From Calliphora vicina (lineage: Eukaryota > Arthropoda > Insecta > Diptera > Calliphoridae), in assembly GCF_958450345.1 (NCBI RefSeq), contig NC_088782.1:103012358-103076357 (forward strand): DNA of 64,000 nt. Direction: 5' to 3'. Shown here piece after piece: positions 1 through 10,136 of this stretch. Under the pieces are notes generated by a model. That model ran no database searches and was not told the DNA's origin. It was given only the letters and a program-made list of their open reading frames with translations. The translations under genes and the position numbers were made by a program. Within the stretch, counting starts at the first letter, position 1. Each line of letters begins with the position of its first letter.

Positions 1-636
1 GTGAAGGTCAAAAGTCAAATTTTTCAATATTTGGAATTTCTCTTGGAAAGATTTCGAAATGTTGTATATTTTTGGGCCGATTTTGATGAAATTTAACAAA
101 ACTATAACATAATCTCTAGGGTTTATAATAACAGCACAAGAATGGAAATTAACGTTTAATGGCACCAATGACCCCAAACTTTTAAAGTCATATTTTTTTA
201 TGGTTTTAGAAGTTTGGGGTCATTTTAACACCAAGTAGTATATAGGGTTAATTTTAATTTTTCTGCTTTTTTTGTAAATACTAGGCTTTGTGTTATATTT
301 TTGTTAAATTTCATCAAAATCGGGCCTTAAATATACAACATTTCGAACATTTCGAAATCTTTCCAAGAGAAATTCCAAATATTGAATAATTTGACATTTG
401 ACCTTCACGATTTAAGGGTTAACGTTCTCCGATTTTAGTAAAAGTTTCAAAGTATATTTAGAATTATCTGGACTATAATATTCTCAATAGGGTTTACTTA
501 AAATTTATAAGAGTAAGGAAATAGAGCTCATTGGCCTAAAAATTGCCAAATGATTGGGTTTTCTCGAAAATTTCAAAATTTAAATCGCAGGTACGGAAAA
601 ACTATAAGAGATATTTTCATAATTTTTTTACATTTT
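1..636. mobile_element. Family A palindromic element, left side cut by window edge
   Basis: Bases 1-108 are the reverse complement of about 290-411 with few mismatches, and inside the loop a second pair, gaccccaaactt and aagtttggggtc (about 168-222), continues the palindrome. The right arm runs on to about 636, matching the right arms of the copies at 35499-37440 and 40505-41925. It stops before the family terminus, so this copy is truncated where the SINE begins. No coding capacity is seen; it is probably a non-autonomous foldback element. Confidence 0.8.
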
Positions 637-978
637 TGATGATTGGTCTGCTGTAGCTGGTCTAGGATAATGGTGCTGCCATCTGTCGTTGCCTAGAAAC
701 AACGCCCTCTGTGTATTTGGTGTAGTGGTGGGGAACCTTGATGATCTTTGATTCCTACCTTTTTCTCCCATGGGGTGGCGCGTTGCTTGACCTTTTCCAT
801 GATGTTATCCTCTTTTCCAGGTGGAGGAGTGGTCGGTGGGCTTCTTGGATGGATTGTTTAGGAGGAGGTATTTAAAAACTCGAAAACCATGATTTCAACT
901 GTTCGTCCTCTGCCAGGGATCGAACCCGGGGTGCTTGGTTTTGTAGGCAAACACTTTAACCACAACTCGCTGCCGCCA
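637..978 (-). mobile_element. tRNA-derived SINE, minus strand
   Basis: Read on the minus strand from about 978, the sequence starts with a tRNA-like head. It has a box-A-like stretch (gagttgtggttaaagtg) and a perfect box B (gggttcgatccc) inside a 5-bp T-arm stem, ccggg/cctgg, at about 914-932. About 260 bp of unrelated, more GC-rich body follows. This is the usual layout of an RNA polymerase III SINE. The acceptor stem is not preserved, so it is not a working tRNA gene. The 3' end at about 637 is set only by the junction with family A. Confidence 0.6.
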
Positions 979-1129
979 CTTTTACACTTACTATATAGAA
1001 ACTTTTGATCCAAATTCCAAAGTGAAAAATATATTTGCGAATTGTTAATGACAATCCCATAAAAAACTTTTCATAAATCCCAAAATTTGGATCTATTGAA
1101 GGCAACAAGTTTCCCGAGATGTTATCTTT

Positions 1130-1678
1130 CGGAGAAATATAAATACATTATATATCTATTATCTGTATAATCTAAAATTAATATAAGTACTTTTTCGAAA
1201 AAACTACTTTTTTAAGTTTGAATACACATAACTTTTGACTCAGTAAATTTTTTTAAACAGTTTTTTCTCACGATTATTAATAAGATACCTCAAGAAAATC
1301 GGAAGTATTGAATCTGTTATTAGCAAAAAAGCAGACCAAGGTAGGTAAAAAATATAAAATTTTACTTTTCAAATGCGAATAACTCGTAAAATATATGGCT
1401 AAAGTAATGTTTTTTGTAGATCTCGTCTAGTACATTCCATATATACAAATCTTTTCGGATCGCAAACAAAAATTTGGCATCATTTTTAATTTTTGATATA
1501 CCCGAGATGCCCCACTTTGGGGCAATATGCCGCAGAGCCCCCTTGGTTTTATAGGCCCGAATTCAAAACTTGAACTTATCAACACCTCCTCTATGGCCGT
1601 TGCTAGTTTTATTAGAATCGGCTATTCGTTTAGAAGTTACAGATTTATTTCCACTTTTTTCTCAAATCCCCCACTGTG
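1130..1678. mobile_element. Family B element, right part
   Basis: It aligns along its length with the copy at 21537-22736: shared blocks include 'gcgaataactcgtaaaat', 'acccgagatgccccactttgg' (shortened here to its core, cccgagatgccccacttt) and 'gatttatttccac'. It ends with the family terminus ccactgtg at 1671-1678. No matching left terminus was found upstream, so the left arm is missing or too diverged. It lies directly against an LTR fragment, as the B copy at 48585 does. Confidence 0.6.
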
Positions 1679-1891
1679 TGGCGCCTATTTATACACAGCG
1701 ACGTATTTCTTTTATGCTACTCAATAGATCATGATAGATCTTAACGGAGAAAATTTGATTTTTCGAATTCTAGAGCTTTTAGCAGCTTCAGTGTTGTCAG
1801 CTTAAAAATTTAGTGTGACAAACTTACAAACAATGATGGGCATGTTTACCAGCAGTCGTTGCAGACAAATTGATAGTGGCATTTCATAACA
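1679..1891 (-). mobile_element. LTR fragment (same family as 45417-46027)
   Basis: On the minus strand it contains a TATA-like stretch, gtataaataggcgcca, and shares 'gatgggcatgttta' with the LTR copy near 50080. It ends in cataaca at 1885-1891, matching the cgtaaca terminus of the complete solo LTR. The U5 part is absent because family B occupies that side. It is too diverged to be active. Confidence 0.45.
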
Positions 1892-3150
1892 ATAAATTAA
1901 ATATATAATAAACAGCGGACTTGAGTAAAGTATAATGAAAACCCGTGTAACTCCGGTTACAAAAAGCTAGTATGTTATAAATATTTCAACATAACCGTTT
2001 TACATGATTATGTACTACAAAAGAGATCGAGTTATAAAAAAATATTTCTAGATTTTCCTCATACATATCCTCATTCAGCACTTTTAGTGCTGGAGTGTAT
2101 AAAAAATTATATTTTCTGTTTAATTCAAATATGGCGTAAATTTTTCATACCAAAGTTATAAATACCCAGCAAGCGTTTATTTTAATTTCAGAAACAGAGA
2201 AGACACATCTTTTAAAAGCATTGAGATTAATAGTCTTAACAATTTTAATTAGAAATGAAAATACTAAACCCCACTGTGCATACCTTAAATACAAAATAAT
2301 GTTTATTGAGTAAATTATTTGTTGCATAAACTAAAGGCGCTTAACCGTTACTGCTTAATGCATAAGTGTACAATGTGTAAGAGAGGAAAAAAGAGTAAGT
2401 GTGCCTAATATATGTTCATATGTATGTATGTATCAATATGATGATGACGACGATGATGGTGGTGGTGGCGATTATGATGATTATGTTGCTGATGGTGGGT
2501 GATAAAATAAATGAAATTATAATGGAAATAATTCTTGATATTATTAAACGACGTCAACCAAACCTCTTTAACTCATGATGTCAGCACCTAAAATATATTT
2601 TGTGATGTATGATTGTGAATAAATGTTCTACAAGTGTGAGCGCGTGCATGAGTATAAGACTATTTCTTGGTAAACAATAAATTTTTTTTTTGCCGAAAAA
2701 AAAACGAATAAATAAATATTTACTTTTTACATATTCATACACAACAATCAAAAAAACTCCCTTGTCTACATGTGCACAAGTATTTGAAATTTCTAACTGT
2801 CTGTCTGTTTAGCTGTCTATTTGTCTAACTGTCTGTCCAACTGTCAGTTTTCATAGTCCTTTAATTTGTGCAAAATTTTTAAAAAATATTTATGTATTGT
2901 ATGTGTTTTTATTTTTGTTTTGTTCGTATTTAATACATTTTTTTTTATTATTATTTATTTCGTTTACTTTTCTCATAGTTGTTTTATTTTACTTCTTCAT
3001 ATTTTATTTCCAGCAATTAAAAATACATTAGGAAATAAATTCGCTCTCCCTGTGTTCGAGACCCCCCTCTCCCCTTTATCAACCATATGCTAGATTGTTG
3101 TGTAACAGAGATGTGTGAATACAGAATGTTGTATTTTTTTCTAGAAAGAA
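1892..3150. other. AT-rich stretch with simple repeats, no gene seen
   Basis: I see no conserved coding segment. It holds a GAT/GGT-rich microsatellite at about 2437-2500 (gatgatgacgacgatgatgg and neighbours) and a ctgtctgt/ctaactgtctgtc minisatellite at about 2797-2846. The open frames here are poly-T-driven. Confidence 0.6.
2437..2500. repeat. GAT/GGT microsatellite
   Basis: Imperfect trinucleotide tract of gatgatgacgacgatgat followed by ggtggtggtggc and gattatgatgat. The same trinucleotide theme is interrupted several times, which points to age. Confidence 0.8.
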
Positions 3151-3159
3151 AGAAACCAA

Positions 3160-3957
3160 CCAATTGCTGATACTCTGTTCTAAGGTGAAGTATATCCCAG
3201 AGACAGCGCTCTGCATCGATCGAAACAAATAATATTTGAACGGGGCATGGTCTGAACTATAAGGCGGGTGATGATAAACTTCCCAACAACTTTATTCTAA
3301 ATAGTTCTTATCAGGTATTGCATAATGTGGCCGAGCATTGCCATGATGGAATATTACGGTTTCATCCCTGACCGCATATTCTGGGCGTTTTTCGGCCAAT
3401 GTTCGCTTCAAACGAATTTTCGGTACAGCTTCCAAATACACTACCTTAGCGCCATGGATATTTGGCTTTGGTGTCGATTTGGCTGTATGGCCGAGTTTCA
3501 TGTACGCTCTTTTTTGCTTCAGGTTATCGTAATGGATCCATTTTTTCATAGAAAGTAATGATTCTGTGTTAAAATGATTTTCTTTCCTCAAGAAAATCAT
3601 TCCAATCAACCTTTCAGACATACAAAATCATCTTTCAAGGTCTCTCAGCTTGAATTCGCATGGTACCAAATTTCCCTGCTTTTGAGTGAATCCTGCTGTT
3701 TGCAAACGTTTTGTAATTGCTGACTGAGTAGCTCGCAATGATTTTGCAAGTTCTTGTTGAGTTTGACAATAATATTCATGGAGTAATACCTTCAATTCTT
3801 GGTCTTCAAACTTTTTTGGCTTGTCTGGGCGATCTTTGTATTCCAAGTCAAAATCAACACATCTGAACCGAACAAACCATCTGTCGCACATTGAAGTAAA
3901 GCAAAACTTCCGGCATATGACGCTTTCTTGGCACAAAATTCGACATTTTCGAAGCAA
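3160..3957 (-). pseudogene. mariner-family transposase pseudogene
   Basis: The minus strand encodes most of a mariner (D34D) transposase. The N-terminal part (3628-3957) has WFVRF, then KPKKFED, then CQTQQELAKSLRATQSAI and QKQGNLVP. The second part (3292-3621) has KKWIHYDN, KPNIHGAKV, KRPEY and GNARPH. After an in-frame TAA at 3289-3291 the frame continues HHPPYSSDHAP, LFRSMQ to about 3160. All three catalytic aspartates are gone: the expected GDEKW is SMKKW, HDNARPH is HGNARPH, and APSDY is APFKY. The copy therefore cannot be active. I found no clear terminal inverted repeats. Confidence 0.9.
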
Positions 3958-3964
3958 AAAACAA

Positions 3965-4150
3965 TGGTTTGCTAGCTTGATTTTGCTGATTTTTTATACC
4001 AAACAGCTTGTAAACATTTTGATGTAAATTTCATTTATTTCAATTATAGCCCAATCGACTTAGAATTTCATAAGGATATATACCTTGTCAAGTCTCATAT
4101 AAATATTTCTCAATGTTACACACGGAATGACAAACTCATTCATCACATTT
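3965..4150. repeat. Family C tail fragment
   Basis: It matches the tandem C tails at 16700-17270: 'gctgattttttataccaaac', 'aatcgacttagaatttcata', 'tctcaatgttacacacggaatg' and 'acaaactcattcatcac'. It abuts the mariner pseudogene. The terminal hairpin is degraded. Confidence 0.6.
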
Positions 4151-4866
4151 GAGGCCATAAAAACCATTTTTTCTACAATTCTTGTTATTATAATTTGTTT
4201 GTATTTGTTCATTTAAATGGATGATTTTATTTATGTCTTGAAATGAAAAATGAATGAGCGCATAAACGAATGAATGAATGAATTTGTTTAATTAAAATAT
4301 TTCAACAATTTCCAGTAAATCTCAAGTATACTTAAGAACACAAAACTCATCAGAAATGTGTGTGTGTGTTTTCTAAACAAAAGCAGCGTATAATTTTAAG
4401 AAAGTATAAAATTACTTTTTTTTATATTTTAAATGGATTTGAGTGAATCTGTTTTAATATCGTATGTTATTTTAAGATTTGAGTGCTACCAAACTGATGC
4501 AAATTGCCTTAGACGTTTTGTGTTCAAATAAGTAATAGGATTTATTTTAAAATTAATTAATCATGTAATATATACTTCACTATTCGATGATGCATTAACT
4601 GGGAAGACCATTTTCTTTGAGGAATTGAGGAAGACAAATGGTTGTGTAAATAGAACTTTTTTAAATCACTAAATGTTTATAAACATGATACGATGACAAA
4701 GAATATTATATTTGTTTTAGATATTAGTTTAGTTGTTTTTCCATTACATGACATAATTTCTTTATTTTTATTGAAATAAACAAATTTAAATTTTTAATTT
4801 TTTGGTGGGAAACGGGTAGCTGTAAATTTTGTCCCAAACTTTACGTAAGACTTATAAGATTTTCCT
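4151..4866. other. AT-rich stretch, no gene seen
   Basis: Only a short (gaat)n tract at about 4267-4283 and a (tg)n tract at about 4357-4369 stand out. No conserved coding or inverted-repeat structure was seen. Confidence 0.5.
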
Positions 4867-4869
4867 TAA

Positions 4870-5132
4870 GTCCCGGTCCACACTGTGAAACATTTGCTGC
4901 AAAACATTTTTAAATTCTCTTTTGAAACTGCATTCGTGTCCACACAGTGAAGTTTTTGCTTTTCAGTTTTTGACATTCCTGTACAGAACGAATACAAACG
5001 AATAAATGTGAATGACATACTCAACAAAAACTTCATGTACATGAAACAAAGTTCCCTTTTTCATTCCTCTTTCCTCTTTCATCAACAAACTCAAATGTTT
5101 TGCAGTAAATGTTTCACAATTTGGACCGGGAC
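4870..5132. mobile_element. MITE, PIF/Harbinger-like, TAA target duplication
   Basis: The left end gtcccggtccacactgtgaa and the right end (reverse complement gtcccggtccaaattgtgaa) form inverted repeats of about 40 bp that continue through acatttgctgcaaaacatt. Direct TAA duplications flank it at 4867-4869 and 5133-5135. A 3-bp TWA duplication is typical of PIF/Harbinger. At 263 bp with no open frame it is non-autonomous. Confidence 0.8.
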
Positions 5133-5219
5133 TAACCATTTTTCATAAATGTGGCTGAATTTCGTAGATAACTTTCCTATTTCAAAACAACCGTGCTAGT
5201 GAGCATGTTGACATATATC

Positions 5220-5880
5220 TTTGACTTTACCAATTCCTGAGTTACCAATTCTGATTACTCAAATGTGCGAGTACATGACCACGAAATATCTGAAATGCAG
5301 TAATTGAATTACTTCAAGTGCATGTGGCATCGTTTTGTTGAAAGCACATTCATCCCCATCAAGATTATTATATTTAGGTAGAATAAACTCAGTTATCATC
5401 ACGCTTGAACAGCCTCCACCAGCACAAAATCCACACCAACCATTCAGCATTCACATGTGGATTCTATGGAGCAATTTTAACCATTAAAAAAGTCATTCTT
5501 GTCAAAATGTGCTATGATGTCCTAACCGTTGAACTTAGGATGATTTTCAAAGAATAGAAAAAACAGCGTCTACTTTTTGAAGATCCATTCAAGAACCTGA
5601 ACTCTCATCGCTGTGTAGGTATCAGGTCTTGTATCTGTTGAACTTTGTAATCATGGAGATGAAGATCTTCAGTGAATGCATTGCAGTTAACCTAACAGAA
5701 TCACGTTCTGCTTCAATGCTCAAATTTTAGCGGTACCTTTTTCGAATATCAATGTGTTTAGCATAACCAAATTATCAAATAAACCCTGAATTTTTCAATT
5801 ACTCTCTTCAAAGGTCTTAGAAAATCCAAGGAACGATGCAAATACACTCCACTGATGTCCGAAGGCAGCCGATTCGTTTA
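5220..5880 (-). pseudogene. Tc1/mariner-like transposase relic
   Basis: The minus strand carries heavily frameshifted pieces in the order expected of insect Tc1/mariner-like transposases of the 'NGYVNKQN...WCGFWAGG...FFLP...WFQQDGATCHTA' type. An early piece is KVQQIQDLIPTQ. Later pieces are WCGFCAGG, FILPKYNNLDGDE and CFQQNDAT, the last corresponding to the second catalytic aspartate region. Many stops and at least three frame changes make it inactive. The same transposase type occurs at 19242-19756 and 62636-62850. The boundaries are approximate. Confidence 0.6.
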
Positions 5881-5882
5881 TT

Positions 5883-6206
5883 TGCTTATACGGCACTGAG
5901 GTGGAAATAAATCTGTAATTTTTAAGAGCTTAATTAAAATTAGTATTAAATCAACATATAAGGAATCTTAAGTTTCCTGTTATAAAACAACATTCTTCTG
6001 TGATAACCGAATTTACTGCTGCTATTTAAATGCCTAAATGAACAAATTTTTCTGTTTTGGCTGAAAAATTTTAGTTGGACGACAAAAAATATTTTATTTA
6101 AATAGTTCTTAAAATATATATATATATGGGGGATTTCATGTCAAGTGAACCAACTTCTGAAATCGATGTCTTCCGATCGGGATAAAAATTGCACCAAGGT
6201 TAAACC
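5883..6206. other. Interelement sequence
   Basis: AT-rich sequence ending in a block (gggggatttcatgtcaagtg, from about 6127) that looks like part of another dispersed repeat. The Tc1 element at 6209 is inserted in it. No gene was seen. Confidence 0.4.
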
Positions 6207-6208
6207 TA

Positions 6209-7950
6209 CACTGGTGCATATTCCTATAAATACACACTACTTTTTTTTAAAAAAAATTTAAAAATGAAAAAAGGAAAAAGGGGGCTAAAAATTTGTTTAT
6301 TAAATTAGTTAAAACTTCACTTAAAATATTGTTTCCAAAAAAATTCATTTGTACTTTATTTATTTTTTTTACTTAATTTTCGAGATCAGCAGCCATTTTT
6401 AAGGGTATTTTCCTATAAACACACTTTAATTTATGGGCCACTGTCGCATTATTAATAACGTGTGGATGATCTTTTGTTATGGATTGTTTAAAAAATACGG
6501 TCTGGCATTGACTCCACTAATTTTTTAAGCAGATCGGAATCAACTTCCTCCCAGACTTGTTTAACCCTCTAACCGGCAAGGCTGCCTTTAGACGGGGTAT
6601 GTTAAATGTATGTAATGCTGCTTTATTTGCTTATTTCTCCCGTTTTAACGGTAAATATGTGTAAAGAGACAAACAATTTACTTATTGTGATAAATATGAA
6701 CGTGCACTTGTCTTTTGTTTTTTTTTATTCCAACGTATTTTTTTTTATTCAAACATTATGCTTTCAATCTGGGCATTATTTGCATAAACTTTACGGACCA
6801 TGTATCCCCACAAGTTCTCCATTGGGTTTAAGTCCGAACTACAAGTCGGCCAGTCCAACAGAGGAATGCTATCTTCATTAAACCAAGATTTCGATTGCTT
6901 AGAAACATGGATTGCAGCATTATCTTGTTGGAATATGCAATCTTCATCCATTTTTCATCCATAAATGAGGGAAGATCATCTTCCAACAGTTCGTTATAAT
7001 TCGCACTATTCAGAAAACGCTGACCAAACCATAACACTGCCACCACCGAAATTACGTTTTGACATCCGAACATCGTTTGATCTCAAATCGTGCCAATAGT
7101 ATGAGTATGAGTCAGGACCGTCTAAATTAAATTTGTTTTCGGCAGAGAAAATTACTTTTTTCCACTCATCTGTCCATTTCATATATTTTCTTACGAATTT
7201 TGGACGATTTCCTTTATGGTGCTTTTTTGGCATTGGTTTACATTTCGGCTTTTTCCATTTTGTGTTTTCATCGTTTCGTAAAATGTGTGCAACGTGTTTG
7301 GAAGTCACTGGAAGATTCAATTTATTCTTTATTTGTGTGGAATTCAATTTGTTGCGGGATGCTTCTTATTTTATTAGATTAAGTTGTCTTCTTGTTAGTT
7401 TTGTATTTCCCTTTGTAGGTTTGCGAGCTCCATAATTTTGACCTTTCTTCAAAAAATTTCGCACCACACTTTCCGAACGATAAATTTTACGTCCAATTTC
7501 TCTATTAGAACATCCTTGGTAGTGAAAAAATGTAATTTGAATCTTTTCTTGATCGGACAAAAAAGTTTCCTTGGGTATCTTTAAAAGTGATGAAATTTAT
7601 TAATTCAAATAGAAAAAGTAGCAGTAAATTGAGATGTTACTATTAGAAACGTACCTTTGGCTGAAAAAAAAACTAAAATTGATAATATTTTATTTTTGGT
7701 AACTTTTTTAAAAATAAATTTCACGTCTGCGTTTATACGAATCTTAAACTTAAAATAGCACCAAGAACATTTGATCGCATAATTAAGGCAAACATCACGA
7801 ATAAGAAAAAAAAACTTGTTTACTTTCAAAAAGTACCGTTAAGTCGTCTCTCATTAAAAAACCTAAATTTTGATTTTGCTTTGAGAACATCAAAGATATA
7901 ACAAAAATACAGAAAAAAATTAATTGCGTGTATAGGAATATGCACCAGTG
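6209..7950 (-). mobile_element. Complete Tc1-like element with IR/DR-type ends
   Basis: The terminal inverted repeats are cactggtgcatattcctata at 6209-6228 and its reverse complement at 7931-7950. TA lies directly outside each end (6207-6208 and 7951-7952), the target duplication of Tc1/mariner elements. A related inner motif, ttcctataaacacac, lies about 200 bp inside the left end (about 6411). Its counterpart, gcgtttatacgaat, is about 205 bp inside the right end (about 7730). Each end therefore has two direct-repeat sites, as in IR/DR elements such as Sleeping Beauty. It contains a dead transposase gene. Confidence 0.88.
6745..7560 (-). pseudogene. Tc1-family (DD34E) transposase pseudogene
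   Basis: The N-terminal helix-turn-helix part is at 7366-7560 (CSNREIGRKIYRSESVVRNF). An in-frame TAA then precedes the second DNA-binding and catalytic part at 7006-7347 (WKKVIFSAENKFNLDGPD, then YYWHDLRSND and GGGSVMVWSAFS). Next come a deletion of roughly 20-25 residues with a frameshift (NYNELLEDDLPSFMDE), a second frameshift, and IFQQDNAAIH through DLNPMENLW. The second catalytic aspartate and the glutamate are kept with 34 residues between them. The first aspartate is alanine (SAE for SDE; codon gcc near 7140). Stop, frameshifts and the lost residue all argue that it is inactive. Confidence 0.92.
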
Positions 7951-7952
7951 TA

Positions 7953-8345
7953 TCTTAATTATAAACATATTCAAACCAAATTCAACACAATTAAGTTTTA
8001 TATAAGCCGAACTCTCACGACCAAATTTCGTGACGATCGGTCAACAATATTCCATAGCTCCCATATAAGCAACATTCTCGAAAATGTCATTAATATATAT
8101 AAATCTCTGAAATATGTCAGTATCCAAACAAAATTCAACACAAATATGTTTCATATATTCGCAATTCATCCCACCAAATTTTATGACGATTGGTCCATAA
8201 TTAGTCATAGCTCTCATATAAGGCCTACTACCGAAAATATGTGTATTCAAATAAGATTCAGCACAAATAAGTTTCATATGAAAAGAAAACTCTTTATAAT
8301 CATATACCCGGTGTAGAGTATCATAAGGTCGGGCTTGCCCAACTA
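7953..8345 (-). repeat. Family R fragment, minus strand
   Basis: Two degenerate R units are present ('attggtccataattagtcat', 'aaattcaacacaaatatgtt'), followed by the R/C head in reverse (gtagagtatcataaggtcgg). It abuts the right TA of the Tc1 element. No coding capacity was seen. Confidence 0.6.
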
Positions 8346-9240
8346 TACAATTATACTTTTTTTTATTAAAAAGTCTTCTTCGTTGCTTTTCACAACGGAT
8401 TTTGTTATATTTTTTTCGAATAAAATATTAAAATAAAATATAAAAAATCAAATAATTCAAATTTAAAATATTTTTGAACACTTAAGTAGTTAAGATACAA
8501 GGATGAAATTTTGGCATGTGGTATTCAATATTTGGATCTTTAACTCACTATTTTTTAAAAAAAAAAAATATTGGAAATCTAAAAGGATATTCAAGGATAA
8601 AAATTTACGAAATATTCTACAACTCTTCTTGATCATTTGACACCAAATTTGATATAGTACGATGATCAGAAGTATTTTAAAACTTTTTTTTAAAATGAAC
8701 TACTCTGAAAATTTGAAGTCCTTTTAAAAGGAAACAGGATCACGAAATGAAAAATTGAAAACGCAGTTTTTCTCCATTTAATTTATTGTTTCAGATGTAT
8801 ATCATCCGGTTCGTGTCTAATATTGAGTGTCGTACGGTGTTATCATTGAAAGTTATTTTTGGGAATACAAAATTAAAGTTTTGTGCTAAATTGCCAATTT
8901 CAATATTATTGACAAATTCACTGAAATTTATTGTTGCTCGCTTTAATACATACAAATTCAAATATATTATCCATAAACACTATTCCCTACATCCTCCCAC
9001 ACGTAATCTATTTTCCTAGCTGCACCGCAATGCATGAGCATGAGTCATCTCTGGCAGAGAATGTTTTAATTAGGGTCCGAATACTTGATTTATTTGTAAT
9101 TTGTATGTGTTTTCTCTTTATTTTCTGAACAATGTTTTGGAAAAAGCAATCAATTATTTCCCTTATTTACAATCTATAATGATTCGAATAAGACGACCTT
9201 AAACAAGTTTATTTTTTTTCAGATAATTTTAGATTAGAGA
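8346..9240. other. AT-rich stretch, no gene seen
   Basis: Short open frames around 8786-9128 have no recognisable motif and fit chance. No inverted repeats were noticed. Confidence 0.5.
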
Positions 9241-9241
9241 A

Positions 9242-9870
9242 TAAGTTATTATACCCTCCACCAAAAATATGGGTGGTTTCTTGATATTGTCATTCGGTTT
9301 GTAACATATATACCTAAAAAATGTGTATATGTATATTCAAACTCCTTAACAAGTTCTAAGATGATCCAGTTATATCCGTTCGTCTGTCTATTTTTGGCAC
9401 GATAGCGCCTAGAGGGAAGGACCTAGAGAGATGACATTTTTAACAAATATTCTCTATTGCTCGGGAATGATTGGTATTGAAAATTGGCAAAATAGTTTAC
9501 AACATTTCCATCCTAGCTATGTCTGTTAAATGCACGATAACCTAAGGGGATGATGATGTTACCAAAGTACTTTCGGACCAGCCGTTTAGAAATGCCAGAT
9601 TTATTTCCAAAAAATTTTGATTCTGCCCCACTGTGCACCGTAAGGCATATTTTTAATTGATCATAAATATTTTGTACAGAAAATTGAAAACTCGTTACAA
9701 CAAAAAAAAAATATTACAAAATGTCTATTCTAGATATGTCCGACCGTTTGACTGTCTGGATACGATAGGGCCTAGAGGTAAGGACATAGCAGGATGAAAT
9801 TTAACCGAAATGTTTTAGAAAAACATATAAACTTCTCAAAATGAAAATCCATGAGTTGTGTTATGACAGA
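9242..9870 (-). repeat. Family C tail, minus strand, holding a B fragment
   Basis: It begins with the C tail in reverse (ataccctccaccaaaaatat, then cattcggtttgtaacatata) and contains the 'cgttcgtctgtct' and 'cgatagcgcctagagg' blocks, the latter repeated near 9760. Between about 9573 and 9635 lies a B-family end (gccgtttagaaatgccag to cccactgtg). Confidence 0.55.
9573..9635. mobile_element. Family B terminal fragment
   Basis: Reverse-complemented, this reads cacagtggggcagaatcaaa followed by the ggaaataaatc and tttctaaacggctgg blocks. It gives the clearest version of the B terminus in the window. Only one end is present. Confidence 0.55.
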
Positions 9871-9980
9871 AGACGATATTAAACTATAAAATACAATACA
9901 TACATATTTACAATTCGATTATTGAAATAATAATAGAAGGCAATTGTTGAAAGCAATAAATTCGTATGTGATTTTTAATA

Positions 9981-10007
9981 AGGAGTGAGATCGAAAAATT
10001 CTTAACA
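9981..10007. repeat. Left terminal inverted repeat of DD37E element
   Basis: 27 bp starting aggagtgagatcgaaaaatt, identical to the reverse complement of 11252-11278. It is the expected binding and cleavage site of the encoded transposase. Confidence 0.95.
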
Positions 10008-10136
10008 CACGTTTTTCATTACATTTTTTAACCCAAGTATTATTTGAATTTTTTTTTGATCAAGTTACCTTTGAAAAACATGTCAGTTATTATGTGTAAT
10101 GTCAATTATATTAATTTTTTTGTTAATCTGATTAAA

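Noticed and set aside
914..978. tRNA gene
   Set aside because: Only the T-arm and promoter boxes are good. The acceptor stem does not pair, and a long repeat body follows, so a SINE fits better.
10044..10136. Upstream in-frame start of the DD37E transposase
   Set aside because: The extra 31 residues are hydrophobic and AT-biased. The ATG at 10137 leads directly into the helix-turn-helix and gives the expected family length.
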